From assembly GCA_013373375.1 (NCBI GenBank), contig JABXHY010000072.1, forward strand, positions 1 through 64,000: a DNA stretch of 64,000 nucleotides. The letters are read 5' to 3'. The DNA is from Gammaproteobacteria bacterium. GTDB taxonomy: Bacteria > Pseudomonadota > Gammaproteobacteria > Enterobacterales > Kangiellaceae. The notes under the pieces are model-generated. The model was not told where the DNA came from. It ran no database searches and saw only the letters and a program-made list of their open reading frames with translations. The translations under genes were made by a program, and so were the position numbers. This document shows, one piece after another, positions 26,317-35,551 of the stretch. Positions within the stretch are counted from its first letter, which is position 1; the number at the start of each line of letters is the position of its first letter.

Positions 26317-28348
26317 TAAGTTGAAACAGTTTACACAGGGTAAGAACGATTTATTCCTTGTTTTTGGAATGATTGGTATTCTAGTTGTTCTATTTACACC
26401 TATTCCACCACAGCTTTTAGACTTTTTATTAATTGCTAACTTTAGTTTTGCATTATTAATTCTACTCATTACGTTTTATACAGAAAAACCGCTTCAATTT
26501 TCGACTTTCCCAAGTTTGTTATTAATAGCAACGTTATTTCGATTATCGCTGAATATTGCTGCAACACGATTAATATTGAACGATGCAGATGCAGGAGAAG
26601 TCATTGGTGCTGTTGGATCTTATGTCGTGGGCGGAAATTACGTCATCGGTTTGGTCGTCTTTCTTATTTTGATTGTGGTTCAATACGTTGTTGTGACAAA
26701 CGGTGCGCAACGTGTTGCAGAGGTTGCCGCTCGTTTTACTCTCGATAGTATGCCCGGTAAGCAAATGAGTATCGACGCCGATATGAATATGGGATTGATA
26801 GATGAGCACGAAGCAAAAGAACGCCGTTCTAATATTGAAAAAGAAGCCAACTTTTATGGTGCGATGGATGGTTCCACAAAGTTTGTTAAGGGCGATGCAA
26901 TAGCCGGGATTATTATCATCTTGATTGATATTATCGGTGGTCTTTCTATAGGAATCGTTCAGCATGGTATGGGTTGGGGGGAAGCGCTTCATACATTTAC
27001 TCTACTTACAGTTGGTGACGGAATTGTCACTCAAATACCTTCATTAGTTATTGCTGTTGCTACCGGTATAATTATTACTCGCGCAGCTACAGACGCGAGT
27101 TTAAGTACTACATTAGTGAATCAGATTGCTTCGCATCCTAAAACATTAGCGATTATTGCCACGTTACTCTTATTAGTAATGATGCTGCCTGGGTTACCAA
27201 TCTGGCCATTGCTTATTTTGTTTGTCGCATTTGCAGCTGCTGCTTATTACTCGTATAAAAAGAAGAATGAGACAGAGAGTGAAAAGCCGGAAAAAACAGA
27301 AACTAAAGATGAAGAAGACTTCACCGATCAACTTACGACTCACCCGCTTGAAGTTAAGCTTGGCGCTTCGCTTGCTGATTATGCAAAACATGATGGCATT
27401 ATCTTACTTGAGCAAATTGCCGAGTTAAGAAAGCGATTTGCGAAAGATTACGGCTTTGTGATCCCTGAAATTAAAATTACTGATCATCATCTATTAGGCG
27501 ATTACGAATACGAAATCTACATTCAAGACTTTTCTATTGCGAAAGGCGAAGCACGAACTGACAAAGTTCTTGCCATTGATCCGGGTAACGTTAAAGCCAA
27601 AATCGAAGGTATCGCAACTCACGAGCCTACTTACGGACTTCCAGCAGTATGGATCGAAGAAAAGGAAAACGATCAAGCAAAACGTCAAGGATACACCGTT
27701 GTTAATGCAAGTACTTTAATGGTGACTCACTTTACTGAAACCTTAAAACGCAGTGCCTATAAATTGATCGACCGCGTTGAAACCGAAGCAATGTTAGAAA
27801 GGCTTCGTCCGAAATACAGTGGTCTTATAGAAGAAGTTATTCCTAATTCTTTTTCGATCAGTGAGCTTCAAATTATTCTTCAAGCCTTACTTAAAGAAGG
27901 TGTTTCAATTAAGCGTCTCGAAGTTGTCTTGGATGCAATGAGCTTTTATTCCAAGCAAAATCTGGAGTTGCTCGATTTGGTCGAAAAAATTCGAGAGCGA
28001 CTCGCGCCTTATATTGTTGTGAAATTAAAAGATAAATCGGGTGCAGTAAATGTATTAACGCTTGAAGCAAGCTTAGAGCAACGACTACTGCAACAAATTA
28101 AATCGACACAAGAGAAAAAACTATTAGTTGTTGAACCTGCTTTACTCGATAGTTTTATGAAAGGAATTTCAACCAGCTGTGAAAGAATGATGTCGAATAA
28201 TATGTTGCCAGTTATTCTCTGCAGTGCGCAGCTAAGAGCTCCTCTTCGCTCATTTATCGAACGCATAGTGCCTTCAGTAACTGTTTTAGGTTTGGGTGAA
28301 ATCCCAGATGGCATCAATATAAAAACATTTGGCAATATTAAGGTTTAG
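26309..28348 (+). CDS. flhA: FlhA, export gate and substrate docking platform
   Basis: The 679-residue product has full FlhA length. It has eight membrane helices in the first ~330 residues with the FHIPEP signature (GAQRVAEVAARFTLDSMPGK and SIDADMNMGLI), a charged Glu/Lys linker (about 325-345), and the conserved C-terminal cytosolic domain with GYTVVNASTLMVTHFTE. FlhA forms the nonameric ring that receives chaperone-substrate complexes and couples proton flow to export. Nothing appears missing, so the export engine itself should be competent. Confidence 0.96.
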   Translation: MLDKLKQFTQGKNDLFLVFGMIGILVVLFTPIPPQLLDFLLIANFSFALLILLITFYTEKPLQFSTFPSLLLIATLFRLSLNIAATRLILNDADAGEVIGAVGSYVVGGNYVIGLVVFLILIVVQYVVVTNGAQRVAEVAARFTLDSMPGKQMSIDADMNMGLIDEHEAKERRSNIEKEANFYGAMDGSTKFVKGDAIAGIIIILIDIIGGLSIGIVQHGMGWGEALHTFTLLTVGDGIVTQIPSLVIAVATGIIITRAATDASLSTTLVNQIASHPKTLAIIATLLLLVMMLPGLPIWPLLILFVAFAAAAYYSYKKKNETESEKPEKTETKDEEDFTDQLTTHPLEVKLGASLADYAKHDGIILLEQIAELRKRFAKDYGFVIPEIKITDHHLLGDYEYEIYIQDFSIAKGEARTDKVLAIDPGNVKAKIEGIATHEPTYGLPAVWIEEKENDQAKRQGYTVVNASTLMVTHFTETLKRSAYKLIDRVETEAMLERLRPKYSGLIEEVIPNSFSISELQIILQALLKEGVSIKRLEVVLDAMSFYSKQNLELLDLVEKIRERLAPYIVVKLKDKSGAVNVLTLEASLEQRLLQQIKSTQEKKLLVVEPALLDSFMKGISTSCERMMSNNMLPVILCSAQLRAPLRSFIERIVPSVTVLGLGEIPDGINIKTFGNIKV

Positions 28349-28368
28349 AGATATTAAGGTTTAGTAAT

Positions 28369-29046
28369 ATGAGTGAATCTATTAGTCAAATTGCAAATGT
28401 ATTAAGAAATGATCTTAAACAAATCGAGGTTGTATCTAATAATATTGCAAATGCTCAGACCAAAGGTTACCAGGCTATAAATGCAACACAGCAGAATTTC
28501 CTAAGTACATTGAATGAGCAAACGCCTATTTTGAAACAGCAGAATATGAATATGGGGTCTGTACAACAAACAAAACAGACAACCGATTTTATCGCCGTTG
28601 GAAGTGATTATTTTATTGCTGAGGAAACCAATAATCGGCTGTACATCACCAAATACTTAAAGCTATCGGATAAAGGTGGTGACGTTGTTAATCAATTTGG
28701 CAATTCATTAAATGTCGCACAAGCAAGTGTTGAACTTAGTAAGCTTACCCTCGGGGAAAAGGGCGAATTATTAGTCAATGATAAATTCGTCGGCCAGTTA
28801 GAAACAGTAAAAGTGGATCTGACAGATGTCCGTTTTGATGAAGAGGGAAAGCCTTTTATTACAGCGGATAAAGCAGATTTTTCTGAACCAAATGTTTTAC
28901 AAGGATTTGCCATGAGTTCAAACGTGGATGTGACACAACAAATGGTTCAACTGATGAAATTATCGAAACATGCTGAAGCGATTCAGAAAAGTATTTTGAC
29001 ACTCGATCAAATGGTCGGGTCTGGAATTAATGATATAGGAAAATAA
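28369..29046 (+). CDS. flgF: FlgF-like proximal rod protein
   Basis: The 225-residue product has the rod/hook N-terminal motif (VVSNNIANAQTKGYQAIN) and the C-terminal helix (VDVTQQMVQLMKLSKHAEAIQKSI) of FlgF. It is slightly shorter than the usual ~245 residues, with a divergent centre. Rod proteins are exported by the flagellar gate and assemble in the periplasm. It sits immediately before flgG, as in classical flagellar operons. Confidence 0.85.
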   Translation: MSESISQIANVLRNDLKQIEVVSNNIANAQTKGYQAINATQQNFLSTLNEQTPILKQQNMNMGSVQQTKQTTDFIAVGSDYFIAEETNNRLYITKYLKLSDKGGDVVNQFGNSLNVAQASVELSKLTLGEKGELLVNDKFVGQLETVKVDLTDVRFDEEGKPFITADKADFSEPNVLQGFAMSSNVDVTQQMVQLMKLSKHAEAIQKSILTLDQMVGSGINDIGK

Positions 29047-29047
29047 A

Positions 29048-29815
29048 ATGATTAACTCTTTATTTATCGCAGAGACAGGTTTAAACGCACAGAAAACATT
29101 AGTCGATGTTATTTCAAACAACATCGCCAACGTTAATACCAGTGGATTTAAGAGGTCTAGCGTTAACTTCGTGGATTTGATCTATAAAAATGATTCCACA
29201 GGAGCAACTAACTCGAGTACAACTGAGTCAAGTCGAGGTGTTCATGTTCAAAATATTAGTGAGGATTTGTCAGTTGGAAAGTTGAAATTCACACAGCACC
29301 CATTCGATGTTGCGATTGACGGTCCTGGGTTTATTCCAGTTGAAAACGGAAATAATGGTACCGCTTACACGCGATTGGGTCGATTAGCGATTGATTCAGA
29401 TGGTTATTTGCAAACTCAACAAGGCCATAGACTATCTGCCAACATTTCTATTTCACCTGATCTATCAGAAGTCGTTATCGAAAATAATGGCACAGTGATT
29501 GGTCGAGTGGCTGGCAGTGCAGAAACAGTTGAGTTGGGAACAATAGAATTAGTCAGTTTTACTAATGCCAGTGGTCTTGAAAAGCAAGATTCAGGTATTT
29601 ACCTTGCAACAGAAGACTCGGGCGATGTTATTTATGGTATGCCCGGTGAAGACGGTTTCGGAAATATTCGACAAGGTTACACCGAAGAAAGCAATGTTTC
29701 TTTAGTAGAGGAAATGGTGAACTTAGTAATGGCGCAACGTGGTTATCAGCTTAATGCTCGAGTAATACAAGTGTCCGATCAATTATTAGAAACAATTAAT
29801 AATTTAAGACGATAG
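29048..29815 (+). CDS. flgG: FlgG, distal rod protein
   Basis: The 255-residue product matches FlgG over its whole length: N-terminal LVDVISNNIANVNTSGFKRS, DxxIDGPGFIPV-type centre (DVAIDGPGFIPV) and C-terminal NVSLVEEMVNLVMAQRGYQL. The distal rod crosses the periplasm and fixes its width. It follows flgF after one base. Confidence 0.95.
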   Translation: MINSLFIAETGLNAQKTLVDVISNNIANVNTSGFKRSSVNFVDLIYKNDSTGATNSSTTESSRGVHVQNISEDLSVGKLKFTQHPFDVAIDGPGFIPVENGNNGTAYTRLGRLAIDSDGYLQTQQGHRLSANISISPDLSEVVIENNGTVIGRVAGSAETVELGTIELVSFTNASGLEKQDSGIYLATEDSGDVIYGMPGEDGFGNIRQGYTEESNVSLVEEMVNLVMAQRGYQLNARVIQVSDQLLETINNLRR

Positions 29816-29832
29816 TCTCTGAGCCAAACCTG

Positions 29833-30576
29833 ATGATGAAATACATTCCATTATTCACATTGATATTTCCGTTGGCTTCTTTTGGAGCGAACGTTCACCT
29901 GTGTGAATCGAAAAGCAGCAATTGCCAACTAATGGCAGTGAATGATGGTGATGTACTTAGTGAGAAACTCGCGAGTTATATTGTTGATAAGTTAACGCCG
30001 GACAATATAACTAGAGTTAACCTTGAGTTTTTGCAGGCAACAATGATTGATGAGACGAACTCGAACTGTCAAGTAACGCTTAAATTGCCAAAAGTTATTT
30101 TAAAAGAACGACTAAACATCGAGCGAGAAATTGAATGCAAGAATTCAAAGTCTAACAAGAATGAGTTAAATAAAGATATCTTATGGGCTAAAGCAAAATA
30201 TTTTGGCAATCACACTATTGCAGCCACAATTATTCCTCAGTTTTCTAACATCGATGCGACTAATTCGAAACTGGTCGAGCTTGAAGTAAAGCAATTGAGC
30301 ACTAAAGGCCGAGAGTTACTTGCTTGTTCGAAGGTTGCCTCACTTGATATTAAAGAGGGTGAAGTTATTTCAACCAGTAATAGTATGTGTGAGCAAACTG
30401 TTCAGAAAGGTGAAGACATTACAGTCCTTTTTAGTCAGGGCGTTGTCTCCTACAAGTTAGGTGCGCTAGCTCTGGCATCTGGCAAAGAAGGCGAAGTCAT
30501 TAACGTAAAATTTAAACATAACGGCAGAGTAATACCTGCGAAAGTCATCGATAAAGGAATTGCGAAATATGATTAG
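29833..30576 (+). CDS. flgA: FlgA, P-ring assembly chaperone
   Basis: The 247-residue product has a signal peptide (MKYIPLFTLIFPLASFGA), Cys residues for disulfides, and the C-terminal SAF-type domain with KEGEVINVK and the conserved ending NGRVIPAKVIDKG. FlgA helps FlgI assemble around the rod in the periplasm. Two adjacent ATG codons are possible starts. It overlaps flgH. Confidence 0.88.
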   Translation: MMKYIPLFTLIFPLASFGANVHLCESKSSNCQLMAVNDGDVLSEKLASYIVDKLTPDNITRVNLEFLQATMIDETNSNCQVTLKLPKVILKERLNIEREIECKNSKSNKNELNKDILWAKAKYFGNHTIAATIIPQFSNIDATNSKLVELEVKQLSTKGRELLACSKVASLDIKEGEVISTSNSMCEQTVQKGEDITVLFSQGVVSYKLGALALASGKEGEVINVKFKHNGRVIPAKVIDKGIAKYD

Positions 30577-31135
30577 ATTAATATTTCTTTTCGCTTTGTT
30601 CATTTCTCAAAATATCTTGGCAGAAGATATATACAAAGCAAATTCGTTCAGAGCACTTACTGAAGATAATAAAGCCTATCGTATTGGCGATACGGTGACT
30701 GTTTCAATTTATGAGCGAACGTCTGCTGAAACTAGCGCAACAACGGAAAGCGAAAGAGGCTTTGCGTTATCGGCAAAAGCATTCGATAACACCCGAGAAA
30801 ATGACCTTGGCGTTGGCATTGGAAAGAATTCTGAAGGTGATGCTGCGACACGTAGAAATGGGTTTGTTATCGGGACGATTACCGCGCAGGTCATAGGTGT
30901 GAGTGAGTCAGGTTTGTTAACCATCGCTGGTCAGCAACAGATACTGCTTAATGGGGAAAAGTCAGAAATCAAAATCCAAGGTCAAATTCGTCGTGATGAT
31001 ATAAATGCTAACAATGTAATTCTCTCGAATAGAATTACAAATGCGACGATTGAGTTTATTGGTGATGGTGTTGTTTCTGAAGCTCAGAAAAAAGGCTGGA
31101 TAGCCACTATCTTCGATTGGTTAGGTATTATCTAA
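30569..31135 (+). CDS. flgH: FlgH, L-ring protein lacking the lipobox Cys
   Basis: The ATG at 30569 is chosen because AAAGGA lies 10 nt upstream; a TTG 9 nt earlier is weaker. The 188-residue product has the FlgH core (YRIGDTVTVSIYERTSAETS, LTIAGQQQILLNGEKSEIKI, GQIRRDDINANNVILSNRI). FlgH is normally a lipoprotein of about 220 residues. Here the signal peptide ends ISQNILAED with no Cys in the whole protein, so it must be a signal-peptidase-I substrate. It overlaps flgI as TAATG. Confidence 0.93.
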   Translation: MIRLIFLFALFISQNILAEDIYKANSFRALTEDNKAYRIGDTVTVSIYERTSAETSATTESERGFALSAKAFDNTRENDLGVGIGKNSEGDAATRRNGFVIGTITAQVIGVSESGLLTIAGQQQILLNGEKSEIKIQGQIRRDDINANNVILSNRITNATIEFIGDGVVSEAQKKGWIATIFDWLGII

Positions 31136-32247
31136 TGAAACAAAAACTTTTTATAATAATTATTTTTTCACTCACTATTTCTGACATATTTGCGAGTGCG
31201 ACAGTAAAGCTGAGTCAAATTGGTCGCTTTGAAGGTATACGTGATAACCAGATAGTTGGTTACGGTTTAGTGGTTGGATTGGCTGGTACTGGTGATAGCA
31301 GCCGAAACAAAACAACGATTCAATCTATTGCTAATACGGTTAGAAATTTTGGAATTACCTTAGATACCAATGATATTCGATCACGAAATGTGGCCGCCGT
31401 GTTAGTAACAGGAACGTTACCGGCATTTTCTGAAAAAGGTGATAAGTTAGATATAAAGGTATCGTCAATCGGGGATGCACGTAGTATTGCGGGTGGCACA
31501 TTAATATTAACGCCTTTGAAAGCTGCTAATAACGAAATTTATGCCCTCGCACAAGGACCTATTTCAGTGGGTGGTTATGCTTTTGATAGTTTTGATTCCG
31601 TGGTCCAAAAAAATCATCCTACTGTTGGATTGATTTCCGGTGGAGCTCTGGTTGAACGATCGACCAAAGAAACATTTGCACAAACCAATCAAATTCGGTT
31701 TTTGCTAAACGAATCTTCCTTCGAAACAGTGGTTAAAATTGTCGATAAGATCAATGGCGTGTCATCGAAACTGCGGGCTGAACCATTGCATGCTGGAAAA
31801 ATAAATATCCATTTCTCTGAGTTGTCGAACTCAGAGCGTTTCAAATTAATCTCACAAATTAACTCTTTAACATTAGAGCACAACATAGAAGCGCGTGTAG
31901 TGATAAATGAAAGAACCGGGACAATCGTTTCTGGGGGCGACGTAAGATTATCGAATGTCACTGTGTCTCATGGTGATATTCAATTAACGATTGATACTCG
32001 CTATCAAGTGTCTCAACCCTTCTTTATTGGGCGTCCTGGAAGTAGTGTTTCAACTGAAGTAGTACCGGAAACGAAAATTAATGTTACCGAAGAAAAAGCT
32101 GGTTATGCTGAAGTTCAAAACAATGCAACGGTAGCAAATCTGGTGGAATCACTAAAAGTTTTGGATGTTTCAACTCGAGACATCATTGTTATTTTGCAAA
32201 GCATAAAACGTGCTGGTGCATTACACGCTGAATTGGTTGTGGAGTAA
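31135..32247 (+). CDS. flgI: FlgI, P-ring protein
   Basis: The 370-residue product has a signal peptide (ending in FASA) and the full FlgI pattern: RDNQIVGYGLVVGLAGTGDS near the N-terminus, AVLVTGTLPAFSEKGDKLDI, ARVVINERTGTIVSGG, and the family ending GALHAELVVE. FlgI forms the peptidoglycan bushing round the rod. Its start overlaps the flgH stop, and flgB follows after 6 nt. No flgJ is found, although it normally follows flgI. Confidence 0.96.
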   Translation: MKQKLFIIIIFSLTISDIFASATVKLSQIGRFEGIRDNQIVGYGLVVGLAGTGDSSRNKTTIQSIANTVRNFGITLDTNDIRSRNVAAVLVTGTLPAFSEKGDKLDIKVSSIGDARSIAGGTLILTPLKAANNEIYALAQGPISVGGYAFDSFDSVVQKNHPTVGLISGGALVERSTKETFAQTNQIRFLLNESSFETVVKIVDKINGVSSKLRAEPLHAGKINIHFSELSNSERFKLISQINSLTLEHNIEARVVINERTGTIVSGGDVRLSNVTVSHGDIQLTIDTRYQVSQPFFIGRPGSSVSTEVVPETKINVTEEKAGYAEVQNNATVANLVESLKVLDVSTRDIIVILQSIKRAGALHAELVVE

Positions 32248-32253
32248 TTAAAT

Positions 32254-32586
32254 ATGGAAACGACAGAGTTGTTTTTATCTGTAAATCGTGTACTGGATTC
32301 ATTGAGTGAAATGCAGAATATGACGGCGAAGAACATCGCAAATTATACCAACGGTATATCGTCGAAACATGTTTTTTCTATCAGTGACAATCTTGATAGT
32401 GCTTTTTCTGCCAAAACCACTGGAAGTAATAGTTACTCAGTTGATTTTACAACATCTCTTGATTCGGTTCAGCTCGATCAAGAAGTGCTAAATTCGAGAC
32501 TTATCAGTGGTAAGTACAACACTATTATTGAGGCTTTTAATAAGCAATTGGGTTTAATGTCGATTGCATTAGGTAAAGGTCGATAA
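32254..32586 (+). CDS. flgB: FlgB-like proximal rod protein
   Basis: The 110-residue product has the FlgB layout: an N-terminal helix with MTAKNIANYTNGI and a C-terminal helix VLNSRLISGKYNTIIEAFNK. FlgB is usually about 135 residues. It comes directly before flgC and fliE, the standard gene order, which supports the call. Inferred role: the first rod subunit on the export gate. Confidence 0.8.
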   Translation: METTELFLSVNRVLDSLSEMQNMTAKNIANYTNGISSKHVFSISDNLDSAFSAKTTGSNSYSVDFTTSLDSVQLDQEVLNSRLISGKYNTIIEAFNKQLGLMSIALGKGR

Positions 32587-32588
32587 TT

Positions 32589-32969
32589 ATGAGTGAATCC
32601 ACCAGTGAAATAATAAAGGTATCAATGGCGCAGCAAATGGCAACAACAGAACTTGCTGCGATGAACATTGCTAAAGCCAATATTCCTTTATCGAAGTCTG
32701 AGGCAGCAGAATACAAATCGCTTTTCCAAAGCGCCATGGTAAAAGCTGGTGCCAACCAAGAGGCCTTGCAACAGGCGAAACCGATTAAAACAGTGTTTGA
32801 ACCAACTAATCCGTTAGCCGATGAAAATGGAAATGTTTTATACGCAAATATCGATGTTGCTGATGAATTTATAAAAATGACATTAGCAAAGCGTGCTTAT
32901 GAAGCAAATATTAGAGTTTATAATAATTTATCAACTATGCGTTCGAAAGCGTTAGAGTTAGGGAAGTAA
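32589..32969 (+). CDS. flgC: FlgC, proximal rod protein
   Basis: The 126-residue product is close to the usual FlgC length and has the C-terminal pattern ADEFIKMTLAKRAYEANIRV typical of FlgC (M-x-x-A-x-R-x-Y-E-A-N). The N-terminal helix is more divergent (AAMNIAKANIPLSKS instead of NxANxxT). It lies 2 nt after flgB and 1 nt before fliE. Confidence 0.85.
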   Translation: MSESTSEIIKVSMAQQMATTELAAMNIAKANIPLSKSEAAEYKSLFQSAMVKAGANQEALQQAKPIKTVFEPTNPLADENGNVLYANIDVADEFIKMTLAKRAYEANIRVYNNLSTMRSKALELGK

Positions 32970-32970
32970 T

Positions 32971-33264
32971 ATGATTGAAAGTATTCAAGCGTTAGATTCT
33001 ATATCGTCTATCAGCAACATAAGTAACTCAATCTCTTCGCAACAAGCGACGAGTGAAATTGATTTTGCAAGCCTTATCGAAACTATCGATAACAAACTAG
33101 AAGTTAGTGAAACTAATTTTAATGCTTTGGCTTCTGGAGAGAACATTGAAACTCATGATGTGATTATGGCGTTGGAAGAAGCAAAAATGTCATTAAGTTT
33201 AATGGTAGAGGTCCGCAATAAAATTGTTGAAGCCTACCAAGAAGTCTCGAGAATGCAGGTTTAG
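32971..33264 (+). CDS. fliE: FliE, MS ring-rod adaptor
   Basis: The 97-residue product has the FliE ending: HDVIMALEEAKMSLSLMVEV followed by RNKIVEAYQEVSRMQV. FliE links the FliF ring to the proximal rod and is the first exported substrate. Size and location between flgC and fliF are standard. Confidence 0.9.
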   Translation: MIESIQALDSISSISNISNSISSQQATSEIDFASLIETIDNKLEVSETNFNALASGENIETHDVIMALEEAKMSLSLMVEVRNKIVEAYQEVSRMQV

Positions 33265-33269
33265 TAAAA

Positions 33270-34613
33270 ATGAATAAGAATAAAATAGCTCTTGTATTAT
33301 CAGTTGTCGTACTAGCAGCATTTACTGTCGGCTTCTATTTGTTTTTATATTCGGATAAGGCCGCTCCGGTTATTAATTTATCAGATTATAAAAACGCTAA
33401 TCGAATAACAGAGTTTTTTGATCGAAATGGTATTCAATATACTGTGAACGAAGAAAATCAAATCTTAGTCGATGAAAAGAATATTGACAGCGTACGGCAA
33501 TCTCTCGCTTTGAATGGTATTACTTCTGAGTCCGGCGTTGGCTTCGAGCTATTTTCTGAGTCAGATTATGGTATGACAGAGTTTGCACAAAACGTAAATT
33601 ACCAGCGTGCTGTACAAGGCGAACTTGAAAGAACCATAATGTCGATAGAAAGCATCACTAATGCGCGTGTGCACGTAAATATACCGAAAAATAAAGGTCT
33701 ATTTAAGCAGAAAGAAGCATCGACAGCGTCTATTTTATTGCACATTAGAGATGGTGAAACATTATCTAACTATCAAACTGCTGGAATCAAAGAACTGGTA
33801 TCTGCTGCTATCAATAATATTGATGGAGCCAATATCAAGATAATCGACCAGAATGGCAACATTTTATCTGGCGACAATAATACTATGCACGTCAAGCCAA
33901 GAGAAAACGAACTTGAGCAAAAACTGGCTGAGTTATTAGAGATAAACTACGACCTTTCCAGCTTTAAAGTTTCAGTCAACATTTCGTTCAAAAGAAATGA
34001 TAAAGAAGTAACGACTGAAATCATTGCGCCTGATAACAAGACATTTGTTGCAAGTGAAGAGACTTCTTCCTCCTCTAAAACCAATTCAAACGGAAATAAG
34101 AATACGCAATCTAAGAAGCAATATCGCTATTCTCGACGAGTTGAAACAGAGGTATTGAAAGGGGACCAAATTGACTCAATTTCAGCTTCAGTTATTTTTA
34201 ATAAGCCCTTGAGTGAGCTAGACACTCAAAAAATTGAATCTCTAGTAAAAAGTGCAATTGGTTTTAAGGAAGCTCGAGGCGATACAGTTGACGTTATCGT
34301 TTTAGGAACAGCGAATAGTAATCAAAAAATCACTTCGTCAATTGAGCCAAATACTGCGGATAACGATGAAGGAACTTCGCTTAGTAATTCTATGGATGAG
34401 TTGTTAGAGCCTGGCATTGACGAGCCAAAAACTGAAGTTACTCAGTCGAAGAACGGTCAAGCATCGACCGATAATTTACTTAACAACGATGTTGTTGTGC
34501 TAGGTATGTTAGTCATCGCGATTCTATTGATCGCGATATTAGCCATGCTAATACATAACTGGAGTTCAAATCGCCGAGCATTGAGCACTTTGAAGGAAAT
34601 TCGTAATGCTTAA
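33270..34613 (+). CDS. fliF: FliF, MS-ring protein with short cytoplasmic tail
   Basis: The 447-residue product has a first membrane helix (about 7-27), the YscJ/FliF ring-building domains (NAIQ-type region, YGMTEFAQNVNYQRAVQGEL and VHVNIPKNKG), the FliF C domain and a second membrane helix (about 405-427). FliF is usually 540-570 residues. Most of the shortfall is after the second helix: only about 20 residues remain, where standard FliF carries the FliG-binding tail. The stop overlaps the next small gene by 8 nt. Confidence 0.92.
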   Translation: MNKNKIALVLSVVVLAAFTVGFYLFLYSDKAAPVINLSDYKNANRITEFFDRNGIQYTVNEENQILVDEKNIDSVRQSLALNGITSESGVGFELFSESDYGMTEFAQNVNYQRAVQGELERTIMSIESITNARVHVNIPKNKGLFKQKEASTASILLHIRDGETLSNYQTAGIKELVSAAINNIDGANIKIIDQNGNILSGDNNTMHVKPRENELEQKLAELLEINYDLSSFKVSVNISFKRNDKEVTTEIIAPDNKTFVASEETSSSSKTNSNGNKNTQSKKQYRYSRRVETEVLKGDQIDSISASVIFNKPLSELDTQKIESLVKSAIGFKEARGDTVDVIVLGTANSNQKITSSIEPNTADNDEGTSLSNSMDELLEPGIDEPKTEVTQSKNGQASTDNLLNNDVVVLGMLVIAILLIAILAMLIHNWSSNRRALSTLKEIRNA

Positions 34614-34887
34614 TAGTCCTGCTATTAGCGAAGATAAAAAGCAAGTAATTGATGCCTACTTGCATTACTTAGAAAACCATCAGGTATCTGAAGGTTTCAT
34701 TGATCATTTCGCGAATATTAGTAATCACTTAGATAAGGTATCGATTTTATTTCGGCTATCACCTAAGCGTTTCTTGAATAAAGTCGATGATATTGTAACC
34801 GCTATCGATAGCCTGAATAAGTCTGCGCGATATTCAGAGAAAGTCATTAGAGCACTTAATAAAGGAGCAAGTGGCAATGACCTATAA
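34606..34887 (+). CDS. 93-residue protein in the FliG position
   Basis: The gene sits exactly where fliG belongs, between fliF and fliH, overlapping both. Its product is only 93 residues, all-helical in character, against about 330 for FliG. I cannot align it firmly to FliG. At best it could represent a FliF-binding N-terminal domain, and the middle and torque-generating C-terminal domains are absent. It could be a new adaptor joining FliF to the FliM/FliN-like proteins. Either way the operon encodes no full FliG. Confidence 0.75.
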   Translation: MLNSPAISEDKKQVIDAYLHYLENHQVSEGFIDHFANISNHLDKVSILFRLSPKRFLNKVDDIVTAIDSLNKSARYSEKVIRALNKGASGNDL

Positions 34888-35551
34888 GCTCCCGATACCT
34901 GAGCGTTCGATGAACAAGGCCTCTAGCTCAACAGGTTCGCCTAATATTTCGAGTTCAAATAAACCGCAAACTGATGAAGTGCCGCTAACGAAAAAGGTTA
35001 GTTTAGAAGATGAACTTAATAGCTTGCGTTTAAAGCTTTCGGATTTAGAAAGTGTGAAAGCTGAAAGAGATAAGATTTCCGAACAGCTACAGGCATCTAA
35101 TGAACGTTGTGAAAATTTACAACAGAAACTTGATAAAATTGAGCAAGAACAAAATGCTGTTCAAACACTAAAAAGTCAGTTTGAAGAATCATTGATTCAA
35201 ATAAATGAAATTATTTCGCGTCTTCAACATCTTGAGCAGAATCTACAAACAGAGTCGGAAAGCTTTATTGTGACTCTCTCTTTGAAGCTTATGGAGGACT
35301 TACAAGGAGCACTCTCTGAAAAGAGTCTATTGAAAAACACGCTGGCGAAGAAATTTTCAATCAACATAGACAAAATAGACAGTGCAATTAAAGTCTCAAA
35401 AGAGATTTCAGAGAGTATTACTGACATGGAACAAAGCGAAATTGCAGACTATTTAAAAGGGTTTACTATTGAAGTTAATCAAAACGAATTGGTCACGTTG
35501 GTTGACTATGATGGTTATTTTAAGCAGTTAAGAGAGCTTATAAATGGCTAA
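34877..35551 (+). CDS. fliH: FliH-like stator of the export ATPase
   Basis: The ATG at 34877 is preferred because AAAGGAG lies 9 nt upstream. The product of 224 residues has a Ser/Pro-rich start, a long coiled coil (about 38-125, heptads with Gln and Glu) and a C-terminal domain with FIVTLSLKLMEDL and YLKGFTIEVNQNELVTLVDY. This is the FliH/SctL layout. FliH tethers FliI to the C-ring and export gate. It overlaps the FliG-position gene and fliI. Confidence 0.8.
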   Translation: MTYKLPIPERSMNKASSSTGSPNISSSNKPQTDEVPLTKKVSLEDELNSLRLKLSDLESVKAERDKISEQLQASNERCENLQQKLDKIEQEQNAVQTLKSQFEESLIQINEIISRLQHLEQNLQTESESFIVTLSLKLMEDLQGALSEKSLLKNTLAKKFSINIDKIDSAIKVSKEISESITDMEQSEIADYLKGFTIEVNQNELVTLVDYDGYFKQLRELING

